Positions 39,391-52,000 of a stretch of DNA of 64,000 bases are shown in pieces. This DNA is from Ancylostoma caninum (Eukaryota > Nematoda > Chromadorea > Rhabditida > Ancylostomatidae). Numbering within the stretch: position 1 is the stretch's first letter; the number at the start of each line of letters is the position of its first letter. Below the pieces are notes generated by a model that worked only from the letters and a program-made list of their open reading frames with translations, was not told where the DNA came from and did no database searches. The DNA lies in contig JBAJFG010000565.1 in the NCBI GenBank assembly GCA_037903475.1, positions 62,001 to 126,000 of the forward strand, in the 5' to 3' direction. The position numbers and the translations under genes were made by a program.

Positions 39391-39711
39391 CCAGCTTGAT
39401 CGTCCGGCTAAAGCCGTACTCTCAGGCTTCTTTTCGTGTTCGCTTCGCTCGCATATTTTCAATGCCCTCAGATAAGACTGGTGCAGGTGGATGAACAGGC
39501 ACTATCCACGGAAAAATATTCTATACCGCAGTTCATGGAACCACTGGCCCACTATGGACAGCTCCTTTCCAACAATTTGTGGTAACGCATTTCGGTTCCC
39601 TGTAGTGGACTCAAATTTTAAAAATTGACGGAGTGAGTGCAAACTGGGATTGGACCTGAACAACGGTGCACCCTTATCACCACTGGGACCTGTCTCCAAA
39701 GGTTCAAACCC

Positions 39712-39962
39712 CTGTACACCCGTATCATGCCGTTGGACCCGACTCAGGCGTTTTCTCCATTTTGGGCGCCGGCGCACCCTTATCACACCGTTGGACCCGA
39801 TTCCAGGCGTTTCCCCACTTTTGGACGCCGGCGCACCCTTATCACACCGTTGGACCCAACTCCAGGCGTTTCCTCGCTCGCACTCTTATCGCGCGTTGGG
39901 TCTGACTCTAGACGTTTCCCCACTTTTGGACGCCGGCGCATCCTTATCACACCTTCAGTCCA
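39712..39962 (-). repeat. Minisatellite, class 1, inverted copy, about 4-5 units
   Basis: Reverse complement of the 2025-2226 units (TTATCACACCGTTGGACCC ... CGCCGGCGCACCC), 56-60 bp period. One unit is disrupted near 39870-39900. Confidence 0.9.
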
Positions 39963-40001
39963 CCCCTAACACAACACTAAAGCGTAACCCTAGTCCGTGT
40001 C

Positions 40002-40361
40002 AGAGTATCCCCAGACTTCGCCAGCAATCGTGGCGATCGCCACGACAGCCGGCTGTCGTCGCGATCGCCACGACCGCCGGCGATCGCCACATGGATAAAG
40101 TGAATGAGGAGACCCCAGACGTAACAGCGATGATAATAAATGGGGCGTGGCGATCGATTGGCATGGTTTCCACTGTTGCTATCATTCACATCGCCAGTTC
40201 ATTTTGAGCAAATCTTCGAGCGTACGGGCGATGAGCTCCGTTTGGCAGCGATCCATGGCGATGTAACGTACAATCAATACGTATCATTTCCGCGCTCCTT
40301 ATCTCTTATATCGCCTGTCCATTTCTATTCATTTTGGACTGGCGAAGTCTGGGGATACTCT
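40002..40361. mobile_element. Small inverted-repeat element with internal palindromes
   Basis: Perfect 23-bp terminal inverted repeats lie at 40002-40024 and 40339-40361 (starting AGAGTATCCCCAGACTTCGC). The interior is noncoding and rich in GCGATCGC. No clear target duplication was seen, so it may be a MITE or an internal part of the Helitron-like copy. Confidence 0.65.
40030..40071. repeat. 42-nt near-perfect palindrome
   Basis: Centred at 40050/40051 on GCCGGC, arms of 21 nt with one mismatched pair (position 12). Nested within it is the perfect 14-mer GTGGCGATCGCCAC. A further CGGCGATCGCCAC follows at about 40079-40091. Confidence 0.9.
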
Positions 40362-40660
40362 CATCCCTCGTTCGCATGGTTCCTCCTCTTCGTTATGGAG
40401 GTGTCCTACCCTTCTCTTTCCTTTATACGGTCCTAATCAAGAGCCTATCTCATTCATTCCGACCGTGATCAAAACAACTGTTGGTCATTAACATGTCTGA
40501 ACATGACAAAAGTGGCCCGAAACTCCTGTATATCAAGGTGAAAATCAAAATTTATCACATTTTCGTACACAACTCGACGCGCTGAACACGATGGCGTAGG
40601 CATTTTCCATTTTTGATGGCTGGTTCTCGTGCGCACACACACACATACACACACAGGGGC

Positions 40661-41300
40661 TAAAAAGGTTAATGTGAATGCAATCTACTCAGTCAAACGC
40701 CTACGCACATAAATATGTATATGTAAGAGAGAAAGACTGCCAGCCCTTCTATTCTAGCACAAGGGTGTCAGTTACTAGCTTGAAAAACTTTAGAGGCTTT
40801 CTGTATCCAAACTCAAAATCCAAAAGTGAGTAGGAAAATGAATGCTTTCAAATCAGAGAACTGACCTTACTTCAACCCATTGTATTGAACAGTAGGTAGT
40901 TAAGCGCCCTAGGCGAACATCGTGCAGTCGCACCCAACGCCTTCACCTTGGAGGCCGTCGATAACAAGCTCTTTCTTCGTAAGCTCTTGGCCCGGCCCTG
41001 CTGTTAAGTTAATTAAGCTTGAAATTTAAACATGTTCCGATTGTAGAAATATCACCGAATAACATCAAACGCAAACTAATCAGAAACCAAATGCACTACC
41101 GCATATGCTCCACAACCAAATGTTGTTTGCCCTGAAGGGAGGGCAGGTGATTGCATGAGTTCGGCAGTAATCTACTTGACCTCTTGCAAAAGTTGTGGTG
41201 AACCAACAACTCTTACACTGAAATAGGAACTGTAACGCTGTCAATGGTCTTTAGATACCACAATACAGATTTTTCTTTGATAAATTCGATCAGTTATCAG
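40661..41300. other. Unassigned
   Basis: Nothing recognised between the Helitron-like copy and the mariner-ended element. Confidence 0.35.
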
Positions 41301-42483
41301 GTTGTTGCGAAATTAATTGCCGTTTTGGGGTATGCTCGCTTAAACCTTTCTCTTCTGCCCAATTTAAGCAATTTCAGCTCAATTTATGTGATCTCCTGAT
41401 AGGGCTTTTCCTCCTCTTTCGAGTACTGCTTGAATATTCTGGCTAGCTCTTTTCTGAGAGTTTTTGTGAAGTCGCGAACAAATCATGAGCCGACGTGATT
41501 TTCGGGTGATTATGGTTCATGACCTCAAACTCGATCACCCTTTGTCGGATGCTTGCGGCAATCTTGCATTTGTTTTGGCTTCGAATCGCCTTCCAAATGG
41601 GTAGTGAGCTTCGGTCGCACATTTTTCTTCCGTCGATTTTGGTTCCCAAGGCAACCATGGTCGTGACCACAGCTTGTTCTCTGACGATCAAGCGTTGAGA
41701 AGAGTCGTGGAACCTAATCCAGGTCCAACCATTTCGACACCCCACGATCTGACAGATGACCAGCGTCTCACCCGCTGTGTCATCGTTTCTAACTTAATTA
41801 ACTAACTTAGCCTCAAAAACTACCCATTTCTACACCGCGTAACAGCTATCAATGGAGCTCGGTTCCTGTGCGATAAAAAGAAACGTGAATTCGTTTCAGT
41901 AGACACTTCCTCCCATCTCCAACTTTTTCTAAATCAAGTCTTCGCACTAGGGAGCTTGTGTCAGGAGTGTGGTGAAGTTGTAAGAATGTGTTCCACTACA
42001 GTCTTCTTCAACCAAGTCAAGCACTAACATCAGAGTTCTCAATTTCGAGTTGATACCAGCAAATCTGCTATAGATGTGGTCGGCAGTGGCGAACAAAAAC
42101 TGATTCCCCCCTTTTTCCAAAGTAACGTTAAGCCTCACCCTCCAAAATTCACACGACAAAACTGATGTAGTAAGGCATCAAGGCTCTCACTCATTGACCT
42201 CATTCCTCAGACCATTACCCCACTGTACGTCTTTTTCCCGAGCTCCTGCAATCTTGCGACAGCAGCAGATTGCTGATCTGGAGCATGCTGAAATCGCCTT
42301 CCAAAAGTTTGTGGATCCTTGTGATCTCGATTTTAGTAGTGGAGGCATGCAATCCTCGTAGAATTATCAAGGAGGATCTACTGACTTGAACGGTTGCTGA
42401 AGCGATGAAAAAAAATTGTGTTTGAGCCGAGTTAAAACACTTTGAACTGGTGTGTCCACTTCGGCAGTTAATTTCGCAACAAC
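41301..42483. mobile_element. Element with mariner-like terminal inverted repeats
   Basis: 22-bp ends at 41301-41322 and 42462-42483 (GTTGTTGCGAAATTAATTGC...) match as inverted repeats with one mismatch. Length 1,183 bp fits a mariner-sized element. Interior frames on both strands are short, and none shows a DDE transposase motif I can recognise, so it is either heavily decayed or non-autonomous. Confidence 0.65.
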
Positions 42484-45400
42484 TTAATATTTTGGCAAAC
42501 GCATTTGAGCAGAAAAGGAAAGTGCAGCAGTGAAATCTGACGGAAAAAATAGGCAATTATGTGCCTAATCTTCATCAACTCTTCATTTTTCTCACAATCA
42601 GATGGTGGTTGTGAAGATATTGGACGAGATCAAAGGAAGCCGGTGAAATTGATGTTTAGGTCTAATGAAGCCACTAAAATTCAGTTTCTGTCCAGATAAG
42701 CTGCCTTTATGACGCATCTATAGACTTTAATACATATCCAAATTTCTTTTGGATGGCTCAATCCAGAGGTGATTAGTAGCGAAAAAACCCTCTAGTCAAA
42801 TTGGCGCTGATCATATTTTTTTGGCCACGACTGTAGGTTTTCTCATGGGCAGCAGCTTTGCTTCGTGTACTTCCATTGTCAGTTGAGCTAGCATCACTAT
42901 ACTGGTATGAGGCTGATATTCGCGTCGTATGGCTGGTACTCGTTCCTACGATCATGATCGCATCTGTTTACTTGTATTGCTTCTGAAGGATTTATGTATT
43001 TCGTCGCATACCTATGTATATGCCCGTTACATGCTTCAAACCCTCGTTACATGCTTCAAACTAGCTAAGATACTTGTCACCGGAAATTCTTCCATTCTGT
43101 ATTTATCGTCCGGTGCCTTAGGCTCGAGCCAGAGTCTACGGTGGAGGTGTGGACGACTGCGTTCGCCGTCTCCAGAGCTTTGGGCGTTAGGCAGAGCGTT
43201 TCAAAAACCAGGTGTTTCTCAAGCTACGGAAAGAAAACAGTCCTCAAAGTGTGTTCGAGGAAGCTTGGAGCTCCTGAGGAAGCCTCTTTCCACGGGGCTG
43301 GCTAACGTTTTCGAATCATTAGGTTGGATTGAATACTTTTTAGTATTTAATGATTTGAGATCCTTTTACAATAATTATGATCAATATGGTGTTATCATCG
43401 ATTCAACAGGATTAATCGGCTAGCTTTCATTGCAACTCATGGCAATGAATATACAGTGATTTTCTTCGATATCACCTACATACATTCTCATAAACACGTC
43501 AATTTACACTCGCTGAAGCTCACTCGGTTTATCCTACAAGTTCGTCGACCCTAATGATGCCTCCCATGGTGAAGATACCGGCCAACACTGCCATGCGTGA
43601 AGTAGGAACGACCTCATTCCTGATAAAGTTCGATGACCGAAGAAACCTGGCGAGGCTGCGGCGATAGATATCTATGCAGCACATGAAAGCTAACATGTCT
43701 AAATGCCGTGCGTCGTAGACTGCGTCGAGTCATAAGCATTACCATCAAACTAGAAGCCCGACCCATTACGCATCTACATAGATTCTTGCTAGTCCACGCT
43801 CTCATTTCTGTTGCGCTTCTGTAATTTTCTTCTACAACTGAAAGTCGAGCTCGTTCGCTATTGGGTTGTCGTCAAGCTCAAAGATATCTTATAATTTCTT
43901 TTGCAGGAGCTTCAGGAAAAACTAGTTATATTTTATCCCGGTGACGAAGTGGTTCTAGTTCACACAAGGAATGAAGGTGACTGATGTGCATCTTCTGTGG
44001 AGTGCGCTACTAGGTGTGTTCTACGGTTATGGTTTTACTCATAATTTTCATGGGTTGACTGGCAGAAGGGAACAAATTTGTGGTGAGATCAAAGACTCAG
44101 TTACCAAGAGGAGCTTCCTGTTAACCCTCGCCGAATTATGGTAAGATATGGCCAGTTGGCCGAGGTATGGCCATTTGGTTACATCGATCAGTTGAGGGAT
44201 GTTTCGAAGGCGGAAAGCTCTATTGCTCATCAGATTCCTCCCACAAGTCTTGTGTGAAAGAAGTCCTTATTGTCAACGTTTCTTCTTATCGTTCCCAGAA
44301 TCGCAGTCGCCACACAAAACCCGGTCCTTTTTCTCACATTTCATGCAAGCTCACTGTCGGCTATAGATGAGTTACCAGTAAAACGCGTTTCTTTTGCCGT
44401 TCATGGTCTCATGCCATCAGAGCATACATTTGGAAATAATTACAGCAGAAAGGAACCTTCAACTGCTTCAAGAACAAAAGGTACAAAAATCTTCGCCTTT
44501 GAGATGCGTTGACTGTAAAGCTGTGTCAGAGTACCATGATGTGAAAGCGAATTTTTGCCTCTCTGGCTGCAATTGCGATGGCGCGCTGTTTTGATAATGT
44601 TACGAAGCCAGAGAAAAGCAGTTTTCCTACATTTTGCAATTAGAGGGGGGGGGCGCAGCGCGAGAAGAGACTCGCGCGCGGGCTCTCGCAAAATCTCTGG
44701 AAGGCCACCTAATTGCATCACTTGCTGCTCAGCCTTTCCGTGCCCTACGCTTTATCATGTCGCGGAGTGGCGAAACTGTGAAAGCCGCTAAAGCCTTCTT
44801 CGTCATTGATGCCTCAATACTGTTCCTAAATTAACTTTTGGCTGACTATACCTGTTAGTTCAATAGCGACTACGTGGGTCACCTTCCCATTACTGGTTTT
44901 TGAGATTCTATTCTATTTTTTTTTTGAATTTTTCCCAAAAGATCAGGTACATCTTTGCAAAGGTCTCTGTTAGAAATTTCATTCTTCAGAACAAATAGTA
45001 CAGGTGAAATTTTTATGAATCAAAAAAAAAAAAACCTTTGGTGTGACTGAAGAAATCCAAACAAGAATGATTATCATTAGGGTATACTTATATATAAGTT
45101 TAAAACATTCCACATAGCATTCAACACACTGTAGGCTTGTATAGCTAAAGCGCAATCCAAACTCAATAATGCTTGTAATTCACCAGCAGTCGAAATCAGA
45201 GGAATAAGTAGTCTAGTCAGAGTCGAGAACAGTGAGCGGAGTTCCAGAGTACTGCATCTTTAAAGAGCAGGAGAATGACGTTGTTAGAAAAGTAACCCAC
45301 TATTGGAGTCGGAGAATAATATTTCAGGTTGAAATACGAGCATCAAGATTTTCCAGTTTAAATCCCCTCAAATCCAGTATAAAACTTTCGTTAAATGATT

Positions 45401-45965
45401 ACACAACGCTATAGCTTACTAGCGCCTGTTAAAAATTTTTCAAAGTCAAGAAAAGCGTTGATCTTTCCAGAACTGAAAATAGATTCATAAGAAAAAAAAA
45501 GATTTTTTTTTGGGTGGTAGAGGCACCCCACGGACAATTTCGAGATCAACTACAGAAAAAAAATCCATCACTAGAGTGCGTCAGTATACGTAATACGACA
45601 CCGTCGCTTTTGCTTCCGTTAATACGTGCTCTCTTTGAGCTTTACTGAGCCCTGCTGTTTAGTGTGCACTGTTTCAATACGAAAATTTTGGACTCTGTCT
45701 AAAACCCAACGGCCAAAGACGGATGATTACTTAACGCTATTAGAAAACCTGTGGTGAGTGTTCCAGTGTGTGATATCCAGCGGATTGTCACGATGAAATT
45801 AAACAGTGGCGGCTAGCCACTCGCGTTCCAGAGAAAGCTAAACCAACTCAGTGTGACCGAAACTATGTCGTTTGATATAATCATCATACAAAATTAACAT
45901 GAGCAATGTGGTGCACGCAGAAGTAATGTATCCGATAGATATAGCAAACAACCCTTTTGTTTCAG
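42484..45965. other. Unassigned upstream of the first certain fbl-1 exon
   Basis: An inverted pair (TGCAATTAGAGG / CCACCTAATTGCA, about 44635-44718) encloses a G-run and CGCGAGAAGAGACTCGCGCGCGGGC-type sequence, probably a small MITE. Otherwise only short frames. It is probably fbl-1 intron or upstream sequence. Confidence 0.4.
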
Positions 45966-46086
45966 TTATCTGTGCAAGTAGTGCAAATGAGCTATCAAGG
46001 TGCTGCTCAGGCGGATCTCGGCATTTTGTACAGACACAGACGTGCTCTAACATCAAAGCGGAAGGAACGAGTGCAACCTGTGTCAG
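45966..46086 (+). CDS. fbl-1: fbl-1 exon: mature N terminus
   Basis: Acceptor TTTGTTTCAG, donor CAG|GTGTTC. It encodes [20 protein letters not shown], then a [14 protein letters not shown] segment. The mature protein probably starts at NEL. It needs an upstream exon ending in phase 1 for the signal peptide. Confidence 0.88.
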
Positions 46087-49000
46087 GTGTTCATTTTTGA
46101 AGTCATTTCATAAGCAGATAATTAGACGATAATGGGTAACCTCGCGAAGTTTCATGTGACAACGGTAGTTGTTTTCAGAACAGCTTCAATCTGCTGTCTC
46201 CGAGCGTTGCTTGACTCGGCATGCGAAGAAGGTACTACATTGGCTCGGCAAGACGACATGTGCCCATCAAGCATAAACACGTTGGGCGGCGGTCTCCGGA
46301 AGGTTCTTTTCTTCATTTCAAATTTATATGGCTCAATTAGTTCGTTACTGGGTACAAAAAGAAAAGAGATTTGAAAAATTCGTTAAAAGTAATCTCGAAC
46401 TTCATTTAGGGCACGAAGTATTACTCAGTGATAATTGTACCGTTGAAAACACATAACGAGATGAGTAAAAGTGATCTGTGTGCCTGTACACTGCGCACAG
46501 CATCTTAGCGATCTAAACGTAACTTCGAGGAATGGCATATTTCTTTGTGTATACAGCATTTTTATAAGAAACCTCAACACTGCCATCTACATAATCAATG
46601 TGGACGAAAAACAATAATGTGTTTTCTTTTTGCAACCAACGCATATAACCTGACTAAGCGTTTGGCGGTGAACTTCAGATGGGAGTCAGTAGCAAGGCAA
46701 GCACTCTGTCCTATTTGTCAATGTTCCATAGCATTCCATGACCGCTTTTCCGGTTATTTAATCCGACAACTGGAGGTAATATTCTCGCTGCATAAAATAT
46801 CCAGAATGGCACATTACGTTCTGACAGCACCACGTATGTGCATACAAACAAGAACATGGAAAAGAATAAAGCACATCTATCACTGTATCATGCAAGCCTC
46901 ATAGCAATGGAAGAACTATAGAAACAAGGGAAAACAAGCTCCACGTCGACCATTGCAATGCTTTCAAGTTGCACACAATATCATATGGTACTTATTATAA
47001 CCAAATCGCACAGACCTGTATAGTAAGATATACGCTGTTCATGTGCACTTCAGAGACGTGACTCGGATTACGATCGCATTTCTTCGGTGAGTTTCTCAGC
47101 CTCGCACGCTGCTTTCTTTCAAAAAAATCTTAAATCTCTTGCTCGATGCGACTAGTCACTGTTCCCACTAAGAAGAATAGACTTAAGAGGAGTCCCACTG
47201 GAGTCCCAGATAGGTACCCACCATTGCGCAGGTCGATATGGAATGGGGGAGAGGGAGGGAGTGTAGGAAGTGGGAGAAAAAAGTGGGGTTTCCGCAGAAA
47301 AGAGATCCGAACGACCGTGAAAAAGAACTCAAAGTTTTTTCAAGGGTCAGCAAGACACATGAGCGCTTCGCATTGATTAGATACAACAGGATGGAGTAGA
47401 CTTTACTCCACCACAAACAACATCTATCTAACACGAGCTCTGGAAATGGCCGGTAATGATGGCAAGCATGCGGCTGTTGTTAGGCGCTGAAAACAAATGG
47501 TTGGTTCTCAGAACGACGATGCTTAGTCGAAACGGAACGGTATATAAAACCAGAAATTGATGTTCAAGAGATTGACTCCTCTGCTAAAAAAATTTGAGAG
47601 TTAGCCTACATGTGAAGATTCTGTGAAAAATGCTGCAATCTTGAGATTTGCTTGGACGAATTCATAAAAATAATTCTATAAGGATTGAGTGAGTGGCAGT
47701 GAGTGTAGCTGTAGGAGCAACGTGAAACTGTCATAGTAAATCAGTGACAATGTGCTACTTGTTGCTTCTTCTATTTTTCTCTTTTTGTGTGCGTTACGGT
47801 TATGGCTATCTTGGCATTATCGGTAGAGGCAGTAGTTCTCGCACTAGTTTGCTGTTTGCTGCACAGCAGTCATTGAATATGTTGCTTATGTTGTAACGCT
47901 TTCGCCGTTAGCGGCATTATCTAACACTATAACTGTACTGGAGTCTCTTCCTGCAATCTCTCATTCTAGGAATGTTGCGATTGTTGCCTTCTTGCTAAAG
48001 ACTTACTCCACAAGAATCAACCCTGCATAGCTCCTACAGGATTTTCTGCTGCATGCTTGAAGTCGTTCACTCGCTGTTGTCAAGGCTCACTTGAAATCAC
48101 TCAGCCGTTCCCCCAAATTACTGGTTAGATGGACAAGTCATTACTGTCAACATCCTATGTCAAAGCTACATTTTCATCAGGGGTTCCAACGTCAGATAGC
48201 AATGCAGTGTATCTTGGAGACCGGTGCGTTAACGCCAAGTGCGAGCATCTTTGCAACGACAGGTGGGTGTAGTTTCATCTCTGGGGAACTTCATTCATAA
48301 CAACTTCAACTTTGTACAACTTCATCTTCCTGCTATAAAGACCACGCTTTGTACAACAGGTGGTAAATGTGTTTCGGCGTTTCATGCAAGTTTTAGTACT
48401 TCCTTTTGTAACAGTTAGAAAGATATTATCATTTCGCATGAAATCAAAGAAAAAACCACGTTACTAAACTACTGGATCTCCAGCTATGCCTAGCAGAAGG
48501 TGAAATGAATTTGCTTCAACCACATGGAGGATAGTACTTGCTACATATCCATACGGATAATGTAATGTGCTAGTGTTACCTGACTCTACGTGTTTTTTCT
48601 GTCCAAATGACATAAATACCACACACAGCGTCAGCGCTGTTTTGGAAACAGAGCAAAAATTTCCAAACAATTTATGTATATTTAAATGAGCTCTTTATTA
48701 AAGCGCGAGAGTAGTAGCCTGTGTTGGAAGGTACCCAAGCTTATATTTGCAAAAGTCCCTCACGTAAGTGGAAAACATACCGATAGTAGTACAACTGAAC
48801 AGTCAGTCGATAACCAGTACAAATAGTCCAACTGCAATGCTATTCAGGAGAATGAGTTGAACCAGAACAACCTGTTCACAACACACATCAAAGATAATCT
48901 AATTTGCTCTCGCCTTCGTGTTGCGACATACACATCTAGTCCGTACTGGAAGCCGCATTACCTTACTCGCGAACACAAAATGATTACATGCATGAGGTTG

Positions 49001-52000
49001 TGCACAATTAATTAATGCGGCTTTTTTCACGATTTCTTTTCTCGTTGAAAATCAACAATGTCTAAATGGGTTCATCACGGAATGTTTCTTTTTCTCAACT
49101 TTGTAAACGTGCCATGAAAAATCGTGCCTAAATGCGCCATCGCATGCTCTATCATTCTGGAGTCATTGCACGATCTCAACGAAATTTCGGCTAAAGAATA
49201 ATCAACAAAACCAAGCAAAAATTATTTACGTAGCTGAAATAGAGCGGTGTAATCATCAATGATGGAGAAGGAATATTTTGACGAACAAGTTTCGACGACC
49301 AGGAACTTTTAGCAGTCGTAGATGGGAAGGAGGTTCGATTGACAAAATTCGACTGAAAAGGAGTCTGCTCGTTTTGCAGCAGAAAATTGGTGATAATTCG
49401 AATAAGTCCAGAGTCGTTTCTGCCTGAGTTTTCAGGGACCCATTCAGCAAATCTCCATGATTTTCGGAGCTTTCTGAGAAGAAGAACGATTGTCGGTTGG
49501 TCCACATGGAGTTTTTTAGCAGCATTTTCGTTGTCAAGCTTTCGTCCTCTTCCGGCTGCCCAGAGCTCTCGGTGTTCGAGATTAGGTGGCCGTCCTCTTT
49601 TCTCTTCATCTGTGGAGTTTGAACCTGATGAATATGAGTCATTTTTCAGCTTGACTTTGCTGATGGCTCCTTTGCCAAATAATTCACTGGGATCACAAAA
49701 TGTCTGTGGCGCATTCCAATCTTTCCCGAACTGGCAGAGCATATGATGGCGAAGGTGGACACGATTTTTGATAGCGCCATAATTAAGTGGAAGAGGAGGA
49801 TTGTTATCGTGAAAAAAAAAACTTGGAAATATTTGGTTCTCAGCGAAAAAAGATCTCGCGAAAAAAAAAACCGCATTAATTATGCACTCAGTGAGGAAAC
49901 ACCACTGTTCTCAATATCCACCAAAATAATGTCCTCACATGTCCTGAAAAACCTAAATTATCACTTTAAATAAAGTTCAAAAGGTAATGAAGTATGAACG
50001 TCAACTGGATCGTAAAAGCTTAACCTCAGACAATCATGGCATCGAACAGCAGGTAGAACCCCTATTGCCCCGCCTACTTTTTGGGTCGAGGGAGCGAATA
50101 TCGATGTTCTGCTTGAGCAGAACGTGTTGCTCAGTCGGCCGTGCTGCGGTCCGCTGGGATTCCCCAGACGTGCTGTCGTTGAATTGAAGAAAATTCCATT
50201 TTGAATTGAGGAAAATTCACCATTTTAATGTACGGCGCACGTCAGGTGTGTGAAGTACTCAAAAAGCAAAAACGTTTGCTCTTCCATGAGCAGTATTTTT
50301 GTTACGAACCCATAGCGGTGTTGCTGCCTGGGGTGTCCTTGAGAATAGAACGTCAAATATCCAGCGATCTTCGCGCATATTCCAGCAGATTTCACTTAAT
50401 TTTCGGGAGCAATTCGCGCAAAATTGAGCGTATTTCGCCTGTTTTCTGGAGATTTACGTGTATTTTCTAGGTGAAATGGGGAAATATTTTGGCGAAAAAT
50501 AAGCGAACTCTGCTCGAAAGCACACGTAATCTGCTCAAATTTTGTCATCTGAACTTATGTGAAGAAGCGGCATCGCTTTGCGTGATCGGGGATAGACGCG
50601 AGGGCACGTGGGAGAATATCTGCCAAAGCGCGTGTGAGGACGTCTGCGATATATGGGGTGTAATGCCCTCCGATTTGGCCACCCCCAGGTACAACCGGAG
50701 GTGTACCAATTTCCACCTGCAGTCAACCCTCACGATTGCCTGAGACATCCCACTCAGAGTTTTGCCGGAAAGTGCGTTCGCCGGGCTGCAAGAGAAGGGC
50801 GGCGCAAGTTGTTGCTGCCGACGGCAGTTCTGGCCCCGCGCAGTAGAAGTGGTGAAGAGCATTCCCTATCGCCGCTTGCTGGCGAGCTCGCAATGAGCTC
50901 AGCGCAGGAAAACACTATCGGTGACATCCCTAGCGCGTTTTGTGGCCGCGAGTACGCAGTCTGCGTGGCAACCCAGTATGTTACGATGTGGGCGGCTCGC
51001 TCGGTAGCAAAACTCTGAGTATGGCTCAAGGCTTAATTCCTTACTGTCAGTTCCTCACCTTCGAACGAAACCTAATTGAGGACATTTAAATGTTGAGCTT
51101 GTTCCCAAATCAAAGTTGGAGCAGCAAAGAAGTATTGACATGGTCCCTTCTATCGCTTGTTTTCATTTATTACTGTGAATGAGTATCACTGCACACTTCA
51201 TCTGAAATTGTGATATAGGACTGTTATGGAAGGATTTACCCCAGTCATTCCAAGTTGTCCTAATATTATCTAGTGGCACTGGTATCCAAGTACTTTATGA
51301 CAAAGTATAGTCCAAGACATTGAGTTCAGATAAGTAGAAGAAGCCGTTCTATCTAATGCCTTCTTTTTCACACATTGCTTATACAGTGCGTCGGATGCAA
51401 CCATTTAGAGGTGGCGAAACGATAGAGTGTAGCTGCCGCTCTGGATATGACTTGGGTCCGGATGGATATAGCTGTGTTGGTGAGTCAATTCGTTTTTTGC
51501 TTACAAGAATGAATTTTCTTTGTTAGCTAATCCTATAGAACAGACTAATTTTGTAAAAAGATCGCAACGAGTGTCGTTCATCGACACCTCCATGTGTGTG
51601 GGGACGAGAAGTGTGCGTGAACACCATCGGAGGATATCTCTGCCAGCCATTGAGACCGCTTGCCAGACGTCCATTTTCTGGCGAGAGGCCTAGATTTGCA
51701 AGAAAGAGAGACGACAACAGAAGAGCAGCTACAAGGAGAGCGCAAACATTTATTCCATTCCCAACAGCCCCTGTTGGAGGGGGATTGGATGCTCCAGCCT
51801 GTCCAACAGGGTGGTACCCACGAGATGGAAAGTGCGTAGGTGGGTAGATGCAAGCATGCAATTCGACACAGTTCGCCTGCCGTGATGCGAATGCTCCCCC
51901 TCGATTGTTCTATTATAAAGAATTCCACTGTTCATTTCCTGGACGTCTTCCGATTACTACTGCACGTTGGCGGGACATCAAACATTATGTCATCCTCATT

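Larger units (their letters stand above)
39391..40660 (-). mobile_element. Helitron-like element, copy C (reverse)
   Basis: The minus-strand 3' end is CTGG (39394-39391) followed by T. It is preceded by a hairpin at 39419-39402 (GTACGGCtttaGCCGGAC on the minus strand, one mismatch) and the GCGAGCGAAGCGA motif at about 39440-39453. The class-1 minisatellite lies inside at 39712-39962. A CA-rich microsatellite at 40631-40660 may mark the 5' side, as in copy A. The 5' limit is uncertain, and a separate inverted-repeat unit at 40002-40361 interrupts the body. Confidence 0.55.

Noticed and set aside
41443..42556. Minus-strand frames as a mariner transposase
   Set aside because: The ends look mariner-like, but no DDE or HTH motif was recognised in the frames, so no transposase is called.
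48127..48129. In-frame TAG suggesting a broken fibulin gene
   Set aside because: It lies in a 57-nt intron with a good donor and a TTTTCATCAG acceptor; splicing restores the family sequence.
50545..50743. Cys-rich frame in the fbl-1 intron
   Set aside because: No proper acceptor, and it does not fit between the first EGF halves.
51387..51408. Earlier acceptor TATACAG for the first EGF second-half exon
   Set aside because: Its phase does not match the upstream exon at 48262, while CCATTTAG at 51408 does and restores the family wording.
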